A stretch of 64,000 nt of DNA from Caenorhabditis remanei (taxonomy: Eukaryota > Nematoda > Chromadorea > Rhabditida > Rhabditidae). Where the stretch lies: the NCBI RefSeq assembly GCF_010183535.1, contig NC_071329.1, forward strand, positions 17,002,879-17,066,878, written 5' to 3'. The notes under the pieces were generated by a model. It worked only from the letters and a program-made list of their open reading frames with translations, had not been told where the DNA came from and did not search any database. Of the stretch, positions 21,261 through 31,862 are shown one piece after another. The position numbers and the translations under genes are program-made. Numbering within the stretch: position 1 is the first letter of the stretch; every line of letters starts with the position of its first letter.

Positions 21261-23328
21261 ATGACCATCAAATACTGTTTATTAGTATTTTTCCTACTAA
21301 AAATATGCACCGCGAAAATTGCGATCCGTGTGGATGTCGGAGGAACAATGTTCAAGACGACCCTGTTTACACTGACAAAAATGGATGGGACATTGAAGAC
21401 ATTGGTGGAGTCGGTGAGTTATTTTTTATTGGATTTGCAATGAGAGCATCTGGATAATTAGACAAGGATCAATTTTTCATCTAAAATGTGAACATTTTCG
21501 AAGATTTTCCAGAATTTCTTCTAATTCTGAATCATAGACGAAAATTTGGCATTTTCGTGAAAAAAACTCAAAAAAAATTTGAATTTTGAATTTTGGCACC
21601 AATTGTTTGTGCCTTAATTTATCTGACAGGCACTTGAAAAATATGCTGTTAAGTGATTCAAATTAGAACAATCTACATGAATTGAAAAACCAGACAGACC
21701 AATTTCTTATGAGTGATGTCATTTCCTAGCAGCTGTTTTTTAAACGATCCGAACTTTAATTACCATCTGGCCGCCCGTGCATTTTTAATTGCATTGACTA
21801 GACCATGACATGCGTATTGCAAAGTGGTGAGACATCTGGACGCACAGACAGACACCTCTCCCTCTTTTTCTCCTCGAGAAGGAAGGCGTCTGTCGGTTGG
21901 CAATATAGTCCAGATGTCTCGCCAGGGAAGTCTTTGGAGACGCGGCTTGCAAACAATCTATAATTTTGGATATAGGTACTTTCGACTATGGGGAGTCCAT
22001 TTTTGTCATCAAAACTGGCAAAATGTCTTTGCGATCCGAGTCCCTCTAACTTTAAGCTTTTTAACATAGAATTCCAAATCGGCCGCATATACGCCACCGC
22101 GCGGTTCACCTGTGCTCGTATGTTTAAAATGAGAAAATCTTTGCGTGTACTATATGTTGATTTCGAGTTCCTTGTGATGAAGCTTAATTATATGTAAAGT
22201 TTGAGAGCTCATAACTCGGCTCGCAGACACATTCAGCCGATTTTGATGACAGAAATGGATTTCCCGTAGTCGAAAGTCCCAAGAACCAAATTTATAGATC
22301 GTTTGAAAGCAATGTCTCCAAAAACTTCCCCAGACAATCATAAAGATTCCCGCAACAAAATTTTTATGATTCTGCACTGATATAAGAATTTTCAGTAAAG
22401 AGCTGTAAATTTTTAAGGAAAGGAAATAAACTACAAAATTGAAGCGCTGCTTTCGATCTTATAAGCATTTGAAAGCATCCGACGGTACAAATGCGTAGAC
22501 ACACCGAAGCGTTTAATTAGTGATGCCGCCCATATTATCTATTGCCCCCTGACTAATTACATATTTATCGCCGAACGAAGAGATATCTGGACACCCCCTA
22601 CACACAGACAGACACCTTCCCCCTCCTAATAGAGATGCGGTGAGGGAAAAGGGAAGGTGTCTGTCGGTGTGTCGTGGTGTCCAGATGTCTCACCTCCCTT
22701 TTTCTTTCTAGATTGAAAGCGGAGATACCGGACCGATATTCATCGATAGATCCCCCGAACACTTTGATTTAATCTTGAATTACCTCCGAGATGAAGAAGT
22801 GAACCTTCCGGAATCTGAAGAAGACGTCAGAGAGATTCTGAAGGAGGCCGAGTACTATTCCCTGGATGATCTGGTGGAGCAATGCAAATCGAAACTCCCT
22901 CAAGATCCCTCGTATACTCTGAAGTTCCTTGAAAACGATATGGATCTTTTGCAGATTACAACTACTCCGGAGAAGGTGAATTTTTGTTCATTTTTTGTAA
23001 TTTGGTCTTACTTTAATTTCAGGCTGTCATAGTTTTCTACTACCCTGTTACAGTGCATGGTAAAGTACGGTGGCCTGAGGATTTGGAAGTGAAAAGCTTT
23101 TTGGATAAGTATGATGATGAATATGAGATTTATTTCAGTAGGTTTTCCTGTTTTTCAAAAATTAGCTAATTTTTTTCAGAGCGTGCTCAAATGACTCGAG
23201 CGGATCGAGAGGAATGGATGTGGTCGATTCATAAGGGAGACGACCGTGTAGACTTCAAATATCATCGACATAATTTTCCAAAACAGTCCTTTATCACACT
23301 TTTTGAGGATAGTGTCAAGGCTTTTTAA
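21261..23328 (+). CDS. T1/KCTD-like BTB protein with signal-peptide-like N terminus, gene G
   Basis: Exons 21261-21413, 22712-22975, 23023-23137 and 23180-23328 give 226 residues, with the same intron positions as genes A-F. Residues 1-18 (MTIKYCLLVFFLLKICTA) look like a cleavable signal peptide. The BTB_2 domain follows immediately (IRVDVGGTMFKTTLFTLTK, then IFIDRSPEHFDLILNYLRDE). The C-terminal part contains AVIVFYYPVTVHG and FLDKYDDEYEIYF, and ends in a basic exon with WMWSIHKGDD. A cytosolic fold behind a signal peptide is unexpected; no alternative upstream or downstream in-frame start was found before the BTB domain. The first intron (about 1.3 kb) is filled with foldback and hairpin repeats. 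It pairs with gene H downstream on the same strand. Confidence 0.82.
21829..21920. repeat. Hairpin with GAGACATCTGGAC arms, copy 1
   Basis: Arms GAGACATCTGGAC and GTCCAGATGTCTC enclose CAGACAGACACC and its near-complement GGCGTCTGTCGG, giving an almost complete 92-base hairpin. Confidence 0.65.
21930..22335. mobile_element. Foldback repeat in intron 1 of gene G
   Basis: The stretch from about 21935 to 22055 and the complement of 22210-22330 match over about 120 bases (GTACTTTCGACTATGGGGAG against GGGACTTTCGACTACGGGAA; GTCATCAAAACTGG against GTCATCAAAATCGG). A third half-copy lies at the right edge of the window. Confidence 0.6.
22580..22691. repeat. Hairpin with GAGATATCTGGACAC arms, copy 2
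   Basis: Same architecture as the hairpin at 21829: GAGATATCTGGACAC and GGTGTCCAGATGTCTC arms, with CAGACAGACACCTTCCCC and GGGAAGGTGTCTGTCGG inside. It ends about 20 bases before exon 2 of gene G. Confidence 0.65.
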
Positions 23329-23344
23329 TCGCTCTGGTTTTTGT

Positions 23345-23445
23345 TTTTTCTATGCTCATCCGCCTCCAACATCGTCTTTAAAAATCCATCATGATTTGTT
23401 AACGTGTGTCGTCTTGAATATCGTACCCTTAATATCCTATTTTTA
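23345..23445 (-). pseudogene. Exon-1 fragment of a T1-BTB gene
   Basis: On the minus strand, between genes G and H, the reading DIKGTIFKT, then after a one-base shift TLTNHDGFLKTMLEADE, reproduces the first exon of genes of this family. Nothing matching exons 2-4 follows, so it is a frameshifted relic in the opposite orientation to its neighbours. Confidence 0.7.
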
Positions 23446-23792
23446 ATAAAATGTTTATACTTTGGGGTAATGAAAGTTGTAAAAATGATACTGATGTAAA
23501 AGGCAGGATCACGCCTGCTCCGTCTTTTATTATTTCTGTACATTTTAGGTAGACTGCAATCTTTATTTCCTGGTAGAGGAAAGAGAGAGAGAGAGACTTG
23601 GGGTCCCTCTCCACCACTAGTACGTCTAGAGTGTAAAGGGGAAAAATGTCTCTCGGTCGGCAGAGGTGGTGTTTACATCTCGTTGAGCCAAGATCAATAA
23701 ATCTTCTCTGCTGAGAGAGAACTCGAGGAAAAGAGCGAAGAGACAGGACAGAGACTGATAAAAACATTGATTCACTTTTCCATTGAAAACCA

Positions 23793-24753
23793 ATGAATTA
23801 CATACCTCTACTTCTTTTCTTAGTTTTATTTTCTACTGTTTTGGGAACCCACCATTCCAGTCACTCCCCAGTAAAGTTGGATATTGGGGGTACTGTATTC
23901 AAGACTACTAGACAAACGCTAACAAAGCATGATGGATCGTTTAAAACAATGTTGGAAGCGGATACTCCGGTGAGCGTTTACATCACTTACCGCTATTCAA
24001 ATCAATTTTAATCTTTTCCCAGGTCGAAAAAGACGACAATGGGTGCATATTCATTGACCGAGACCCTCGTCACTTCCCCTCTATTCTGAACTACCTCCGA
24101 GATGGATATGTTAGACTCCCCAATTCCGAGCACACTGTCAGAGAGATTCTTCGTGAGGCTAAACACTACAAGCTTGAGGGGTTGAAGGAGTTGTGTGAGG
24201 CAAAACTAGTCACTGGATTCTCACTTGTAGAGAAGAATAATCAAAGCACCGTGGTGTCCGTGGCACCAGTTCCACAATACAGTGTTCCAGTTGAGAAGCC
24301 TAAACTTCATAACGGAACCTTAAGAGTCATCGAAAGTGAGAGTGACTATCTGAATATAATTGCCTATCCAACAAAGGTATTTTTAATTTCAGAAAAACTG
24401 TAAATTTTCATGTTTTCAGCATGTCATGATATTTTATTACGCTGTGAATGGTTATGGAAGATGCTCTGTTCCTACAGGCCTAAATGCTCCCAGCTTTGTA
24501 GAAAAGCACAAAAATACAATTGATATCTACTTCAGTGAGTTTTTAATTAACGATAATTACCCACAAAAGTGCAATTCATTCAGGAGCCTGGCAAGCAGGT
24601 AGCAGTGCTGTGAGCAATGATTGGTTGTGGACGTTCTTCTACAAAGACTACAGTATTAACTATGTACCAAATTGGAGCGGCAGTCATAAGAAATATATGC
24701 AAGAGGTCGAAGAAACTATTGCCAAGTTTTTGGTCGATAAACCACTCAGTTAA
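23793..24753 (+). CDS. T1/KCTD-like BTB protein with signal-peptide-like N terminus, gene H
   Basis: Exons 23793-23969, 24023-24376, 24420-24534 and 24584-24753 give 271 residues. The N terminus (MNYIPLLLFLVLFSTVLG) is a textbook-like hydrophobic signal. A His/Ser-rich linker and the BTB_2 domain (VKLDIGGTVFKTTRQTLTK; IFIDRDPRHFPSILNYLRDG) follow. A 30-residue insertion relative to genes A-F (about residues 130-160, Val/Pro-rich) precedes the conserved LRVIESESDYLNIIAYPTK. The C-terminal half has HVMIFYYAVNGYG and a last exon with DWLWTFFYKDY. It is clearly a paralogue of G, with the same intron positions. Localisation is uncertain because secretion of a BTB protein would be unusual. Confidence 0.83.
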
Positions 24754-25720
24754 TTTGTATTCTGTTTCTCAGCGTCTAGCATGTCCTCTTATAATTGTCC
24801 ACACTCTATACAAATTTCAACCGACCAAGTAGATTTTTTTGTTAATATACAACTTTCGAATCTCAAGGATAAATGAATTCTCGGGACATCTGGACAGACA
24901 GATATGAACACATGTATGCATACACATGCACACAATACGCACACAATATGCATACATCCGCAATAACTTTCTTGCCGTTCTCTATTTCTCAGCGTCTATC
25001 ATGTCCCAATATAATCGTCCTCCCCCAATAATAATTCCAACGTATCACGTATCTCGACTGGAAGAGCGTCAGACGAACTAGGGTGCGCATGGGACTGACG
25101 ATGAGATGTTTCACTCTTTACGTAAATTTTCAGATTTTTGATAGAAAAATCGAAAAAACTTTGAGTTTTGTTTTTGAGGGTTGGTATATTTGAAAAAGTG
25201 TGTCAAAATGATTAGTCGTTTCCCTTTTGAATCGAATACAGGAAAATAAGTAGAAGCATGTAATTCATTGGTTTGCAATGAAAAAGTGAATCAATGTAAT
25301 TATCAGTAACAATTTCGCAATTTTTTATTACATAACTGAAAGTTGGTCACACATGACACCGAATTAAAAGCGATGCCTATAAACATTCCTATAGAGTTTT
25401 TTATTTTTCAGTTTTTCAATTGTTCAACATGCATTGAAAGTTTGTTTACTGAAACTTTCTTTCCAACATAATAGGTTTGACCAATAATATAATAATGAAA
25501 TATGAACACAAAGAAATTTACTGACGAAATTTTGATAATAGTTTCTGAATGTTCAAAAGTTCAAAAATACAAAAGAATCAGCAAGACATTTTCAAATGAC
25601 TCACTAACACACACCCTTTCCCGATTTTTCACAGGGCGCGCTTATCAGTCTTTTCTCTTCTCACATCGTTTCCTTTTCATTTTTCTATAACTCGCTTCAT
25701 TTTATTTATTTTATTAAAAA
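24754..25720. other. Intergenic region between genes H and I
   Basis: No gene is recognised. A CATACACATGCACACAATA-type simple repeat lies at about 24905-24960. The last 200 bases presumably hold the promoter of the MATH-BTB gene. Confidence 0.4.
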
Positions 25721-27440
25721 ATGAGCCCCTTAGAGAAAAAATTCACAATTTCTTGTTTGGTACCTAACGTATCGGAATTTTACGGAGATCCGCATATTGT
25801 AGAAACTCATTTCAATGTTGACTGGTGAGTATTATAGTTTCAGATAAGTTTCAGCCATCCTATGGTTTTTAGGAAACTAAAATACTCACGTTACCAAGGA
25901 TTTCTGTTGGTGTTTTTGGAATGTATGGAAAAAAGAAAAGACTATTCAATTGATGTTGAGTTGAAATTTCAAATCAAAGCTGCGAATGGAGCCACACTGG
26001 TTGCAACTGATACAGGAACATACAATATGAAAAACCGCGAATGGGGATGGCATGAATTTGTTTCGTGGAAAACTCTATTGAATAATTATGTGTTTGATGA
26101 TAGTTTTACTCTACAAGTTCATGTCACTATGAAGAAAATGAGAGGTTTTGGAAAAATGAATTTGAGAAGTTTTGATGAATCTGTGAGGGAATGTTCGGAT
26201 GTTGTGCTGGTAGTTGGTGGTCAGAAATTCTATTTATGCAAAATGGTGAGTCAGTACTTTCATTTTTGAATATACAGTACCACTCAAAAAGATATCAATT
26301 TTGGCTGTTTTCAGTGAAAAATGACTAAGTTTGATACTGTATTCCGGTGTCATCTAATTGTCCAGTAAACTCTATTTTGTATGGGATGAACAGGGCAAAA
26401 ATAGCACATCATTTTTGTAGTTGACCATTTTCTTGTAGGGACAATATCTTGAGAGTTACAGGTTTTCAAAGTAAAAAGCTCCAAAATTTCGTTAATGTAC
26501 ACGGAAATCAGTCGGTTTCCGGGAGAAATGGCTTTAATTACCTGTAACTTCTAAGATAGCGTCCCTACAAAAAAATGGTCAACTACAAAAGTAATGTGCT
26601 ATTGTTGCTTTGTCTAACCTATACAAAATAAAACTCGTTAGACAATCAGATGACACCAAAATACAGTATCAAACTAAGCCATTTTTCGCTGAAAACAGTC
26701 AAAATTGATAACTTTTTGAGCCGTACGGCATATAAGTATTTTTGAAATTGATTTTGTATTTTTTGTATTTCTTGAGTATTTTTAGTACCTATCACTTCAA
26801 TCCAGTTATTTCAAGTCACTTTTCCTCGGAAATTTCGATGAATGCCGAAAAAATGAAATAGAGCTCAAGGACATTGATCCGGAAGATTTCCAAAATTTTA
26901 TGGAACTCCTTCACGGAGAAAACAGTATCGATGGTGAGTAGAATGTATCATAATAGCACGGTACGCTTTTTTACAACCGCGCTCTACCGTAACCGAAGAA
27001 CAATGTGTGGTGAAATTGAGAGACTCAGAGAAAAAGAGACATTTTTCAAGGGCATTTCGGTGGAGCGCAGTTGTAAGAGTAAGAACTGTGCAAAGCTAAT
27101 AGAACAGATAGTGACATTAAATTTCAGATTACACTGTTGATGGGATCGCTTATCTGGCAGATATGTATGATTCACCTACGGCAATCCGTTGTTGTCAGGA
27201 TTTTTTGATGACTTCATCAGAGAAAACTCCACAGGAGAAACTGGAAATATCGATGAAGTGTAATATGAAAGATTTGAAGGTGATTAAAGGAAAAAAGTGT
27301 GTATGAAACTGTTTTTTTTTTATTTTAAGGAAAAAAGCCTCAAAAATATCAATGATTTGCGCAGTGTTACTGCTTCAAATCTCGATTCTATGGATTTGGA
27401 TTTCGCCAAAGAACTTTTGGAGAAATTTATGGATCTATGA
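25721..27440 (+). CDS. MATH-BTB protein, gene I
   Basis: Exons 25721-25824, 25873-26245, 26786-26933, 27128-27279 and 27330-27440 give 295 residues. A MATH (TRAF-like) domain spans about residues 10-130 (FHVETHFNVDW-like start, WGWHEFVSWKTLLNNYVFDDSF core). A BTB domain starts near residue 135 (ECSDVVLVVGGQKFYLCKM, YFKSLFLGNFDE, EIELKDIDPEDFQNFMELLHG). The C-terminal exon ends in LDFAKELLEKFMDL, the same motif that closes genes J-W. MATH-BTB proteins such as MEL-26 recruit substrates to CUL-3; a similar role is inferred. Intron 2 contains a palindromic MITE. Intron 3 contains a repeat shared with intron 2 of gene T. The 3' end faces that of the srz-like gene only 39 bases away. Confidence 0.88.
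26275..26730. mobile_element. Palindromic TA-flanked MITE, copy 2, in intron 2 of gene I
   Basis: TA-flanked ends CAGTACCACTCAAAAAG and CTTTTTGAGCCGTACGG, with inner inverted segments matching copy 1. Removing it leaves an ordinary short intron. Confidence 0.7.
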
Positions 27441-27479
27441 ATGTATACCATTTATAGTTAACACAACTTCAATTATAAA

Positions 27480-29052
27480 TCATCTCCTGCCCTCCGTCGT
27501 TGAGCTTAACTGCTGCACATTCTCTGTCACTGGCTCTACTACCATTGGTTTAGAGCATGGACACAGAACTATTCTCCAGACATTTCTAGAATTCAGTGAA
27601 GCCAATAAAGCTTCCAAATTTTTTCTGTTACACCCTAAATAGGTCATTTGAATTATCAATGGTAAGGTGAATGTATCAAGTGATTTGCATAAAACCATAA
27701 GTTGGGTGTATCTGAATAGGTTGGCATCGGCGTCAAACATTCCATACTGTAAGCCAAGGACAACTATAATTGGAATGTAGATCTACAATATTAAAAAAAA
27801 TTTAATTAAAAATTTAAGAACAGACAAAAAAACTCACACATTTCACACATACAATTGAAATAATCTGCCAGAGGACGAATCTTTGAGGCTTGTGAAGTTG
27901 TGCAGAAGCCAGATGGCTTAGTTTTTGAATATTTTTAATAATTGGAATATAAAATACTGCTGATCCAATAAGTAAAAGATTTGAAGTGGTGTAGACACTC
28001 TGAACACAGGTACAGAACCGCTCAAATGGTTATCAACTTTGGCTGTTTCAGTGGAAAATGACCAACTTTGACAGTGTGTTTCGGTGTCACCTGATTGTCC
28101 GATAAATTTATTTTTGTATGAATTGGACAGAGCAAAAATAGCACATAATTTTTGGAGTTGATCATTTTTTGGTAGGGACACTATCTTGAAAGTTACAGGT
28201 TGTCAAAGATATTTCTCCTTGAAAGACTATAAACGAAATTTTGGAGCTTTTCACTTTGACAACCTGTAACTTTCAAGATAAAAATATTATGTGCTATTTT
28301 TGCACTGTCCAACCCATACAAAATAAAATTTATCAGACAATCATCTGAAACCGAAATACAAAATCAAACCTGGACATTTTCCACTAAAAACAGCAAAAAT
28401 TGATATCTTTTTGAGTGGTGCTGTAGAGTAAAAATCGACCTACAATATACATCCAGAACCCAATATATTTATTCTTGATAAAAACTGCTGGCTCACTCAA
28501 AATATGAAAAATTACAAAACCATAGCAAACTTTGATGATTCTCTTCATTGTAGTGTCAGAAAACGTCAGATATTTTTCACTTTCCTTGTAGAAATACAGT
28601 ATGAATCTCTGGATTGCTAATAATGATAACAGGTAATGATTAGCCTCTGCAGCAGCCACCAAATAAAAAAGTAGAAGTATTGCAACCCACTGAAAGACGT
28701 GATACAATGCAGGTAAGAATATAGCCAGCAAAGCAATAAAAATCGCTAAATTTTGAGTTATGAACATAGCTCGAGCAATTTGATAAGAGTGGTTGAGGAC
28801 TTGGAATACTGGCGTACCCTTGTCCCGTGATTGATTGCAATTAAAGATATGACGGTAGAATGGGAAAATCGCCAAGTTTAGCAGATAGACAACTCCAAGA
28901 ACCCAAATTAGCGCCAGAGTAGAAACAGAGGTCTCAGTGATTCCTGTGTCAAAAAAGTCCCAAATAGGGTAACTAGTTCCATTGATAGCAGGATCCCAGT
29001 TAGGTGGGTATGGGATTGGGGTATTAAAGACGTCAGGAGTAGTAGCAGCCAT
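27480..29052 (-). CDS. Serpentine chemoreceptor, srz-like
   Basis: Exons 29052-28444, 27999-27838 and 27782-27480 join in phase 0 to 357 residues. Hydrophobic segments include LIWVLGVVYLLNLAIFPFY, AIFIALLAIFLPALYH, VAILLLFYLVAAAEA, LLLIGSAVFYIPI and IYIPIIVVLGLQYG. The pattern LLAIQRFILYFYKESEKYL after the third segment and CNQSRDKGTPVFQVLNH after the first are typical of nematode srz receptors, as is the proline-containing IYIPII helix near the end. The cytoplasmic tail is polar. Such proteins are putative chemosensory GPCRs in the membrane of sensory neurons. The first intron (28443-28000) holds a palindromic MITE. The gene is convergent with gene I. Confidence 0.8.
28013..28423. mobile_element. 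Palindromic TA-flanked MITE, copy 3, in intron 1 of the srz-like gene
   Basis: Ends CAGAACCGCTCAAATGG and CTTTTTGAGTGGTGCTG, flanked by TA, with the same internal inverted segments as the other copies. Confidence 0.65.
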
Positions 29053-29689
29053 TTGAGAAAGTGAGGTATGCTGAATGTGAATTTAGTTTGGTGTATGGTT
29101 TTCAGGAGGTTTCTTCAGTTAACACCTGCATTACAAAAGTTGCGCAGGTTTGGTTTCAAGATACAGCTTTTTATACTATGATTTTTGTTTTGTGACCGAC
29201 TTTTATAAAATTTCTTAGAAATTTCAGGTTTTATTTCGGAAAATTTGGGGTTTTTGATGTTTTTGAACTCCGCCAGATCAAACCGAGTGCAGAGGAGAGT
29301 TAAAAAAAAGAAACATAGTATGATGTGCTATGTAGCCATTTCTCCATCTCAAAAATCTTAAGTTTTAATTATTCTAGTCAGTTTAAGAGATAAAAGAAGC
29401 ACTTTATTAGGGTATTCTACGATTACATTTAAAAAATGGTATTAAATGAAATCGTAATCCAAACATTGTACATCGAGATATAAACTTTTTCACTACTTTT
29501 GACTGAAAACTGACCAGAAAATTATGAAAAAGTTGGTGAAAATGAAGAAATTATCATTAGAAACAGAAACAGAAACAGATTATTTCAAGTTATGGTGCAT
29601 CGAGACTCAGAAAACAAATTTTTGTTCTGAAAAAACTGAAAATTTCTAGTTTTAGAAATTAGACAAATCCATGTAAAATTGTGGATGTG
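29053..29689. other. Upstream region of the srz-like gene
   Basis: AT-rich with no gene or clear repeat recognised, except a short AGAAACAGAAACAGA run near 29560-29580. Confidence 0.4.
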
Positions 29690-30260
29690 AAGTATTGAAT
29701 ACTTAATAATAATAATAATAATTTATTCATCTTTTGTTGTGCGGAAGAGAAAAAAAAGAAATGGGCGAAATCTATAAGAGCATACAACAAGAAGGGGTGA
29801 ATAAATATGTAAGATGAACTATAGGACCCGCAAAGAGTCCAGCGCTCAAATTTAAAAAAAAATGGTCTGTAATGGAAGCTGGCGGAGTCGAGACGCAAAA
29901 GTTTGTTCGGTTACGGTTTTAGGGAAGAAGGGTACGATTTTATCCCAGGTCGAAAAGTGTTTATGAAGGAATGAATTGTTTTTCTTACCGCAAAGTACTA
30001 TTCTATATGGGAACCGGGGGGATAGCGCGGGTTTTATATATAAGGCAAGATTGGGGAAATGACACCGGTGGGTTACAATTTTAAAGTAGGTTTTGAGAAT
30101 TAATATGATGCGTCTATGGTACATGGACATTTGGGAGGAGATTGCTAAGCGTCGCTCATAAGGGGAAAGGTGAGCATTGGATGATGTTGGTTGGAAGGAT
30201 ATGTTACATCTGTGGAATACTTTACGAGAGAAGAAACGGAGGGGAGATTCACTTAGGGTA
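29690..30260 (-). mobile_element. 3' end of a CR1-like LINE
   Basis: On the minus strand an open reading resembles the C-terminal tail of CR1/L2-clade reverse transcriptases: SPYERRLAISSQMSMYHRRI, RFPYRIVLCGKKNNSFLHKH, STWDKIVPFFPKTVTEQTFA. It ends in a non-poly(A) tail of ATT repeats (GAATAAATTATTATTATT). A second copy with the same 3' end lies at 43612-43860. Both are 5'-truncated and non-functional. Confidence 0.65.
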
Positions 30261-30339
30261 AAAAATAAGAAACGTTTTTTAAGATAATGGAAAAGATAGA
30301 ATTGAAATGAAATTTATTGATTACCACGTATAGATAAAA

Positions 30340-31348
30340 TCATTGGGGTGCTCTATTTTGAGCTCGGTGAGCTCGCTGAGCGGCCTGTCGACGCGGACGA
30401 CGCATTATCTGTGCGATTATGTCATCAGGATCAAGAGCACGAGGAACTGGGACAGGAGCCACTCGACGTGGTACAGGTTGAGCTGGAGCAGCTGGCTCCG
30501 GATCCGCCAAAACTGGAGCAGCTCTATTGAATTCCAGCGATTTTTCCAGCACAGCTTTCATAGTTGCTGGATCCAAGTCGGCGATATCCGACGGCAGCAC
30601 TGCTTCCAAATCCCCAAAGGTTTTGATTTCCTTGAGAAGAACGCTCTAAAGAAAACCTTATTTTTTTGAGTGTTGACAAATCGTGCCTCCAAATCAAGAG
30701 AGTATACAAGCTACGGTCTCAAAACATTGAAGGATCTTTTCACTTTCTTCTAAAAACTACACCAATGATGTCTTACCTTCAGTGTGTCCAATCCAAACTT
30801 TAAGGCAATCTCCATTTTCTCTTTTTTCGTAAACCTTGCGGTTTCAATCATTTTCTTCTCGCACTTCTTTCGGACCAAGTCCACATCATATTTATCCGCG
30901 ATTTCCAGAACTTTCCGAGCGACTTCACCTGGGGAACAAATTTCATGAGATTCAAAGTTTCAAGTTTTCTAAACACATACCATTTCCACAAGTGGCATAA
31001 CCGTGTACAATTTCCAGAAATGACTGAAATTCTTCCGCTCCAAATCCGGTCAGCTCGATCTCCGGTTGGTCCCGATGTGTTTCGAAAAACATAGTATAAA
31101 ATGGTCGAGAGTCGTAGGCGAGACGCTCAAATGAAAAATATTTGTTATTTTTTTGGTGAACACTTTTTTTTGGTGGTCTAACTTACCCCTTTCAAGACAT
31201 GGAATCTCTGACCTTCGACGACGAGAACCACGTCCGTCAGGTTACTGTCGGCAACGGAAAAATCGACTTGCGTCTTCTTGAGCTTTTTCGCCCCTCCCGC
31301 TGATCCTTGATGATCCCCAGATCGTTTATTTGCATTGCCAGAAGCCAT
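30340..31348 (-). CDS. BTB-domain protein, gene J
   Basis: Exons 31348-31187, 31125-30981, 30928-30777 and 30645-30340 give 254 residues. A basic N-terminal leader (KRSGDHQGSAGGAKKLKK) precedes the BTB fold (about residues 29-115: DSNLTDVVLVVEGQRFHVLKG, FYTMFFETHRDQPEIELTGF, FQSFLEIVHG). A helical part follows, and then the C-terminal motif LEAVLPSDIADLDPATMKAV, LEKSLEF at about residues 165-193. The tail is Ala/Pro/Arg-rich and ends AHRAQNRAPQ. Intron phases 0, 1 and 0 are shared with K-W. Gene K, 0.5 kb upstream, is its closest paralogue. Inferred role: adaptor of a CUL-3 ubiquitin ligase; no substrate-binding domain is visible apart from the tail. Confidence 0.87.
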
Positions 31349-31862
31349 AAATCCTGAAAAAACTGATTAAAACCTAGGTTTTCAGATAAAAACCAAAGGA
31401 ACATCTGACAGGAATTGAACCATTTTGAAAATGAAAGCATAACTTTCTATTGGAAAAAACACATTTATCATATAGTCGATGATTGCAAAAATTATGAGAA
31501 AAATAGGAATAAGTGAAACCTAAGACTTAGCAAACAAAAAATTGTAAAACAAGAACATTAGTTTTTTTTAGCAAAGAGTCAACATTTTGAATTTGAAAAC
31601 ATTTTGAATTTTGAAAGTGAAAAACAGGAAGTCTGTAGGTCAAAACATCGACAAGTTCACAAATTTTACAATTACGATCGAACATGGGACAAAGCAAGGT
31701 TTAAACATTTGTGCTTGAAAACAATGCAAAAGTAATAGAGTGAGCAGAAAAAGTAAAACTTGAAATACGGAAGTAATTGAGGAAAAATACAAGAATACAT
31801 TTCGAAAATGCAACAAAAAAGTTCAAAATCAGCAAAAATTAGAGAGTAAAACTAAGAGGAAA
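31349..31862. other. Intergenic region between genes J and K
   Basis: AT-rich with no gene or repeat recognised. Confidence 0.4.
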
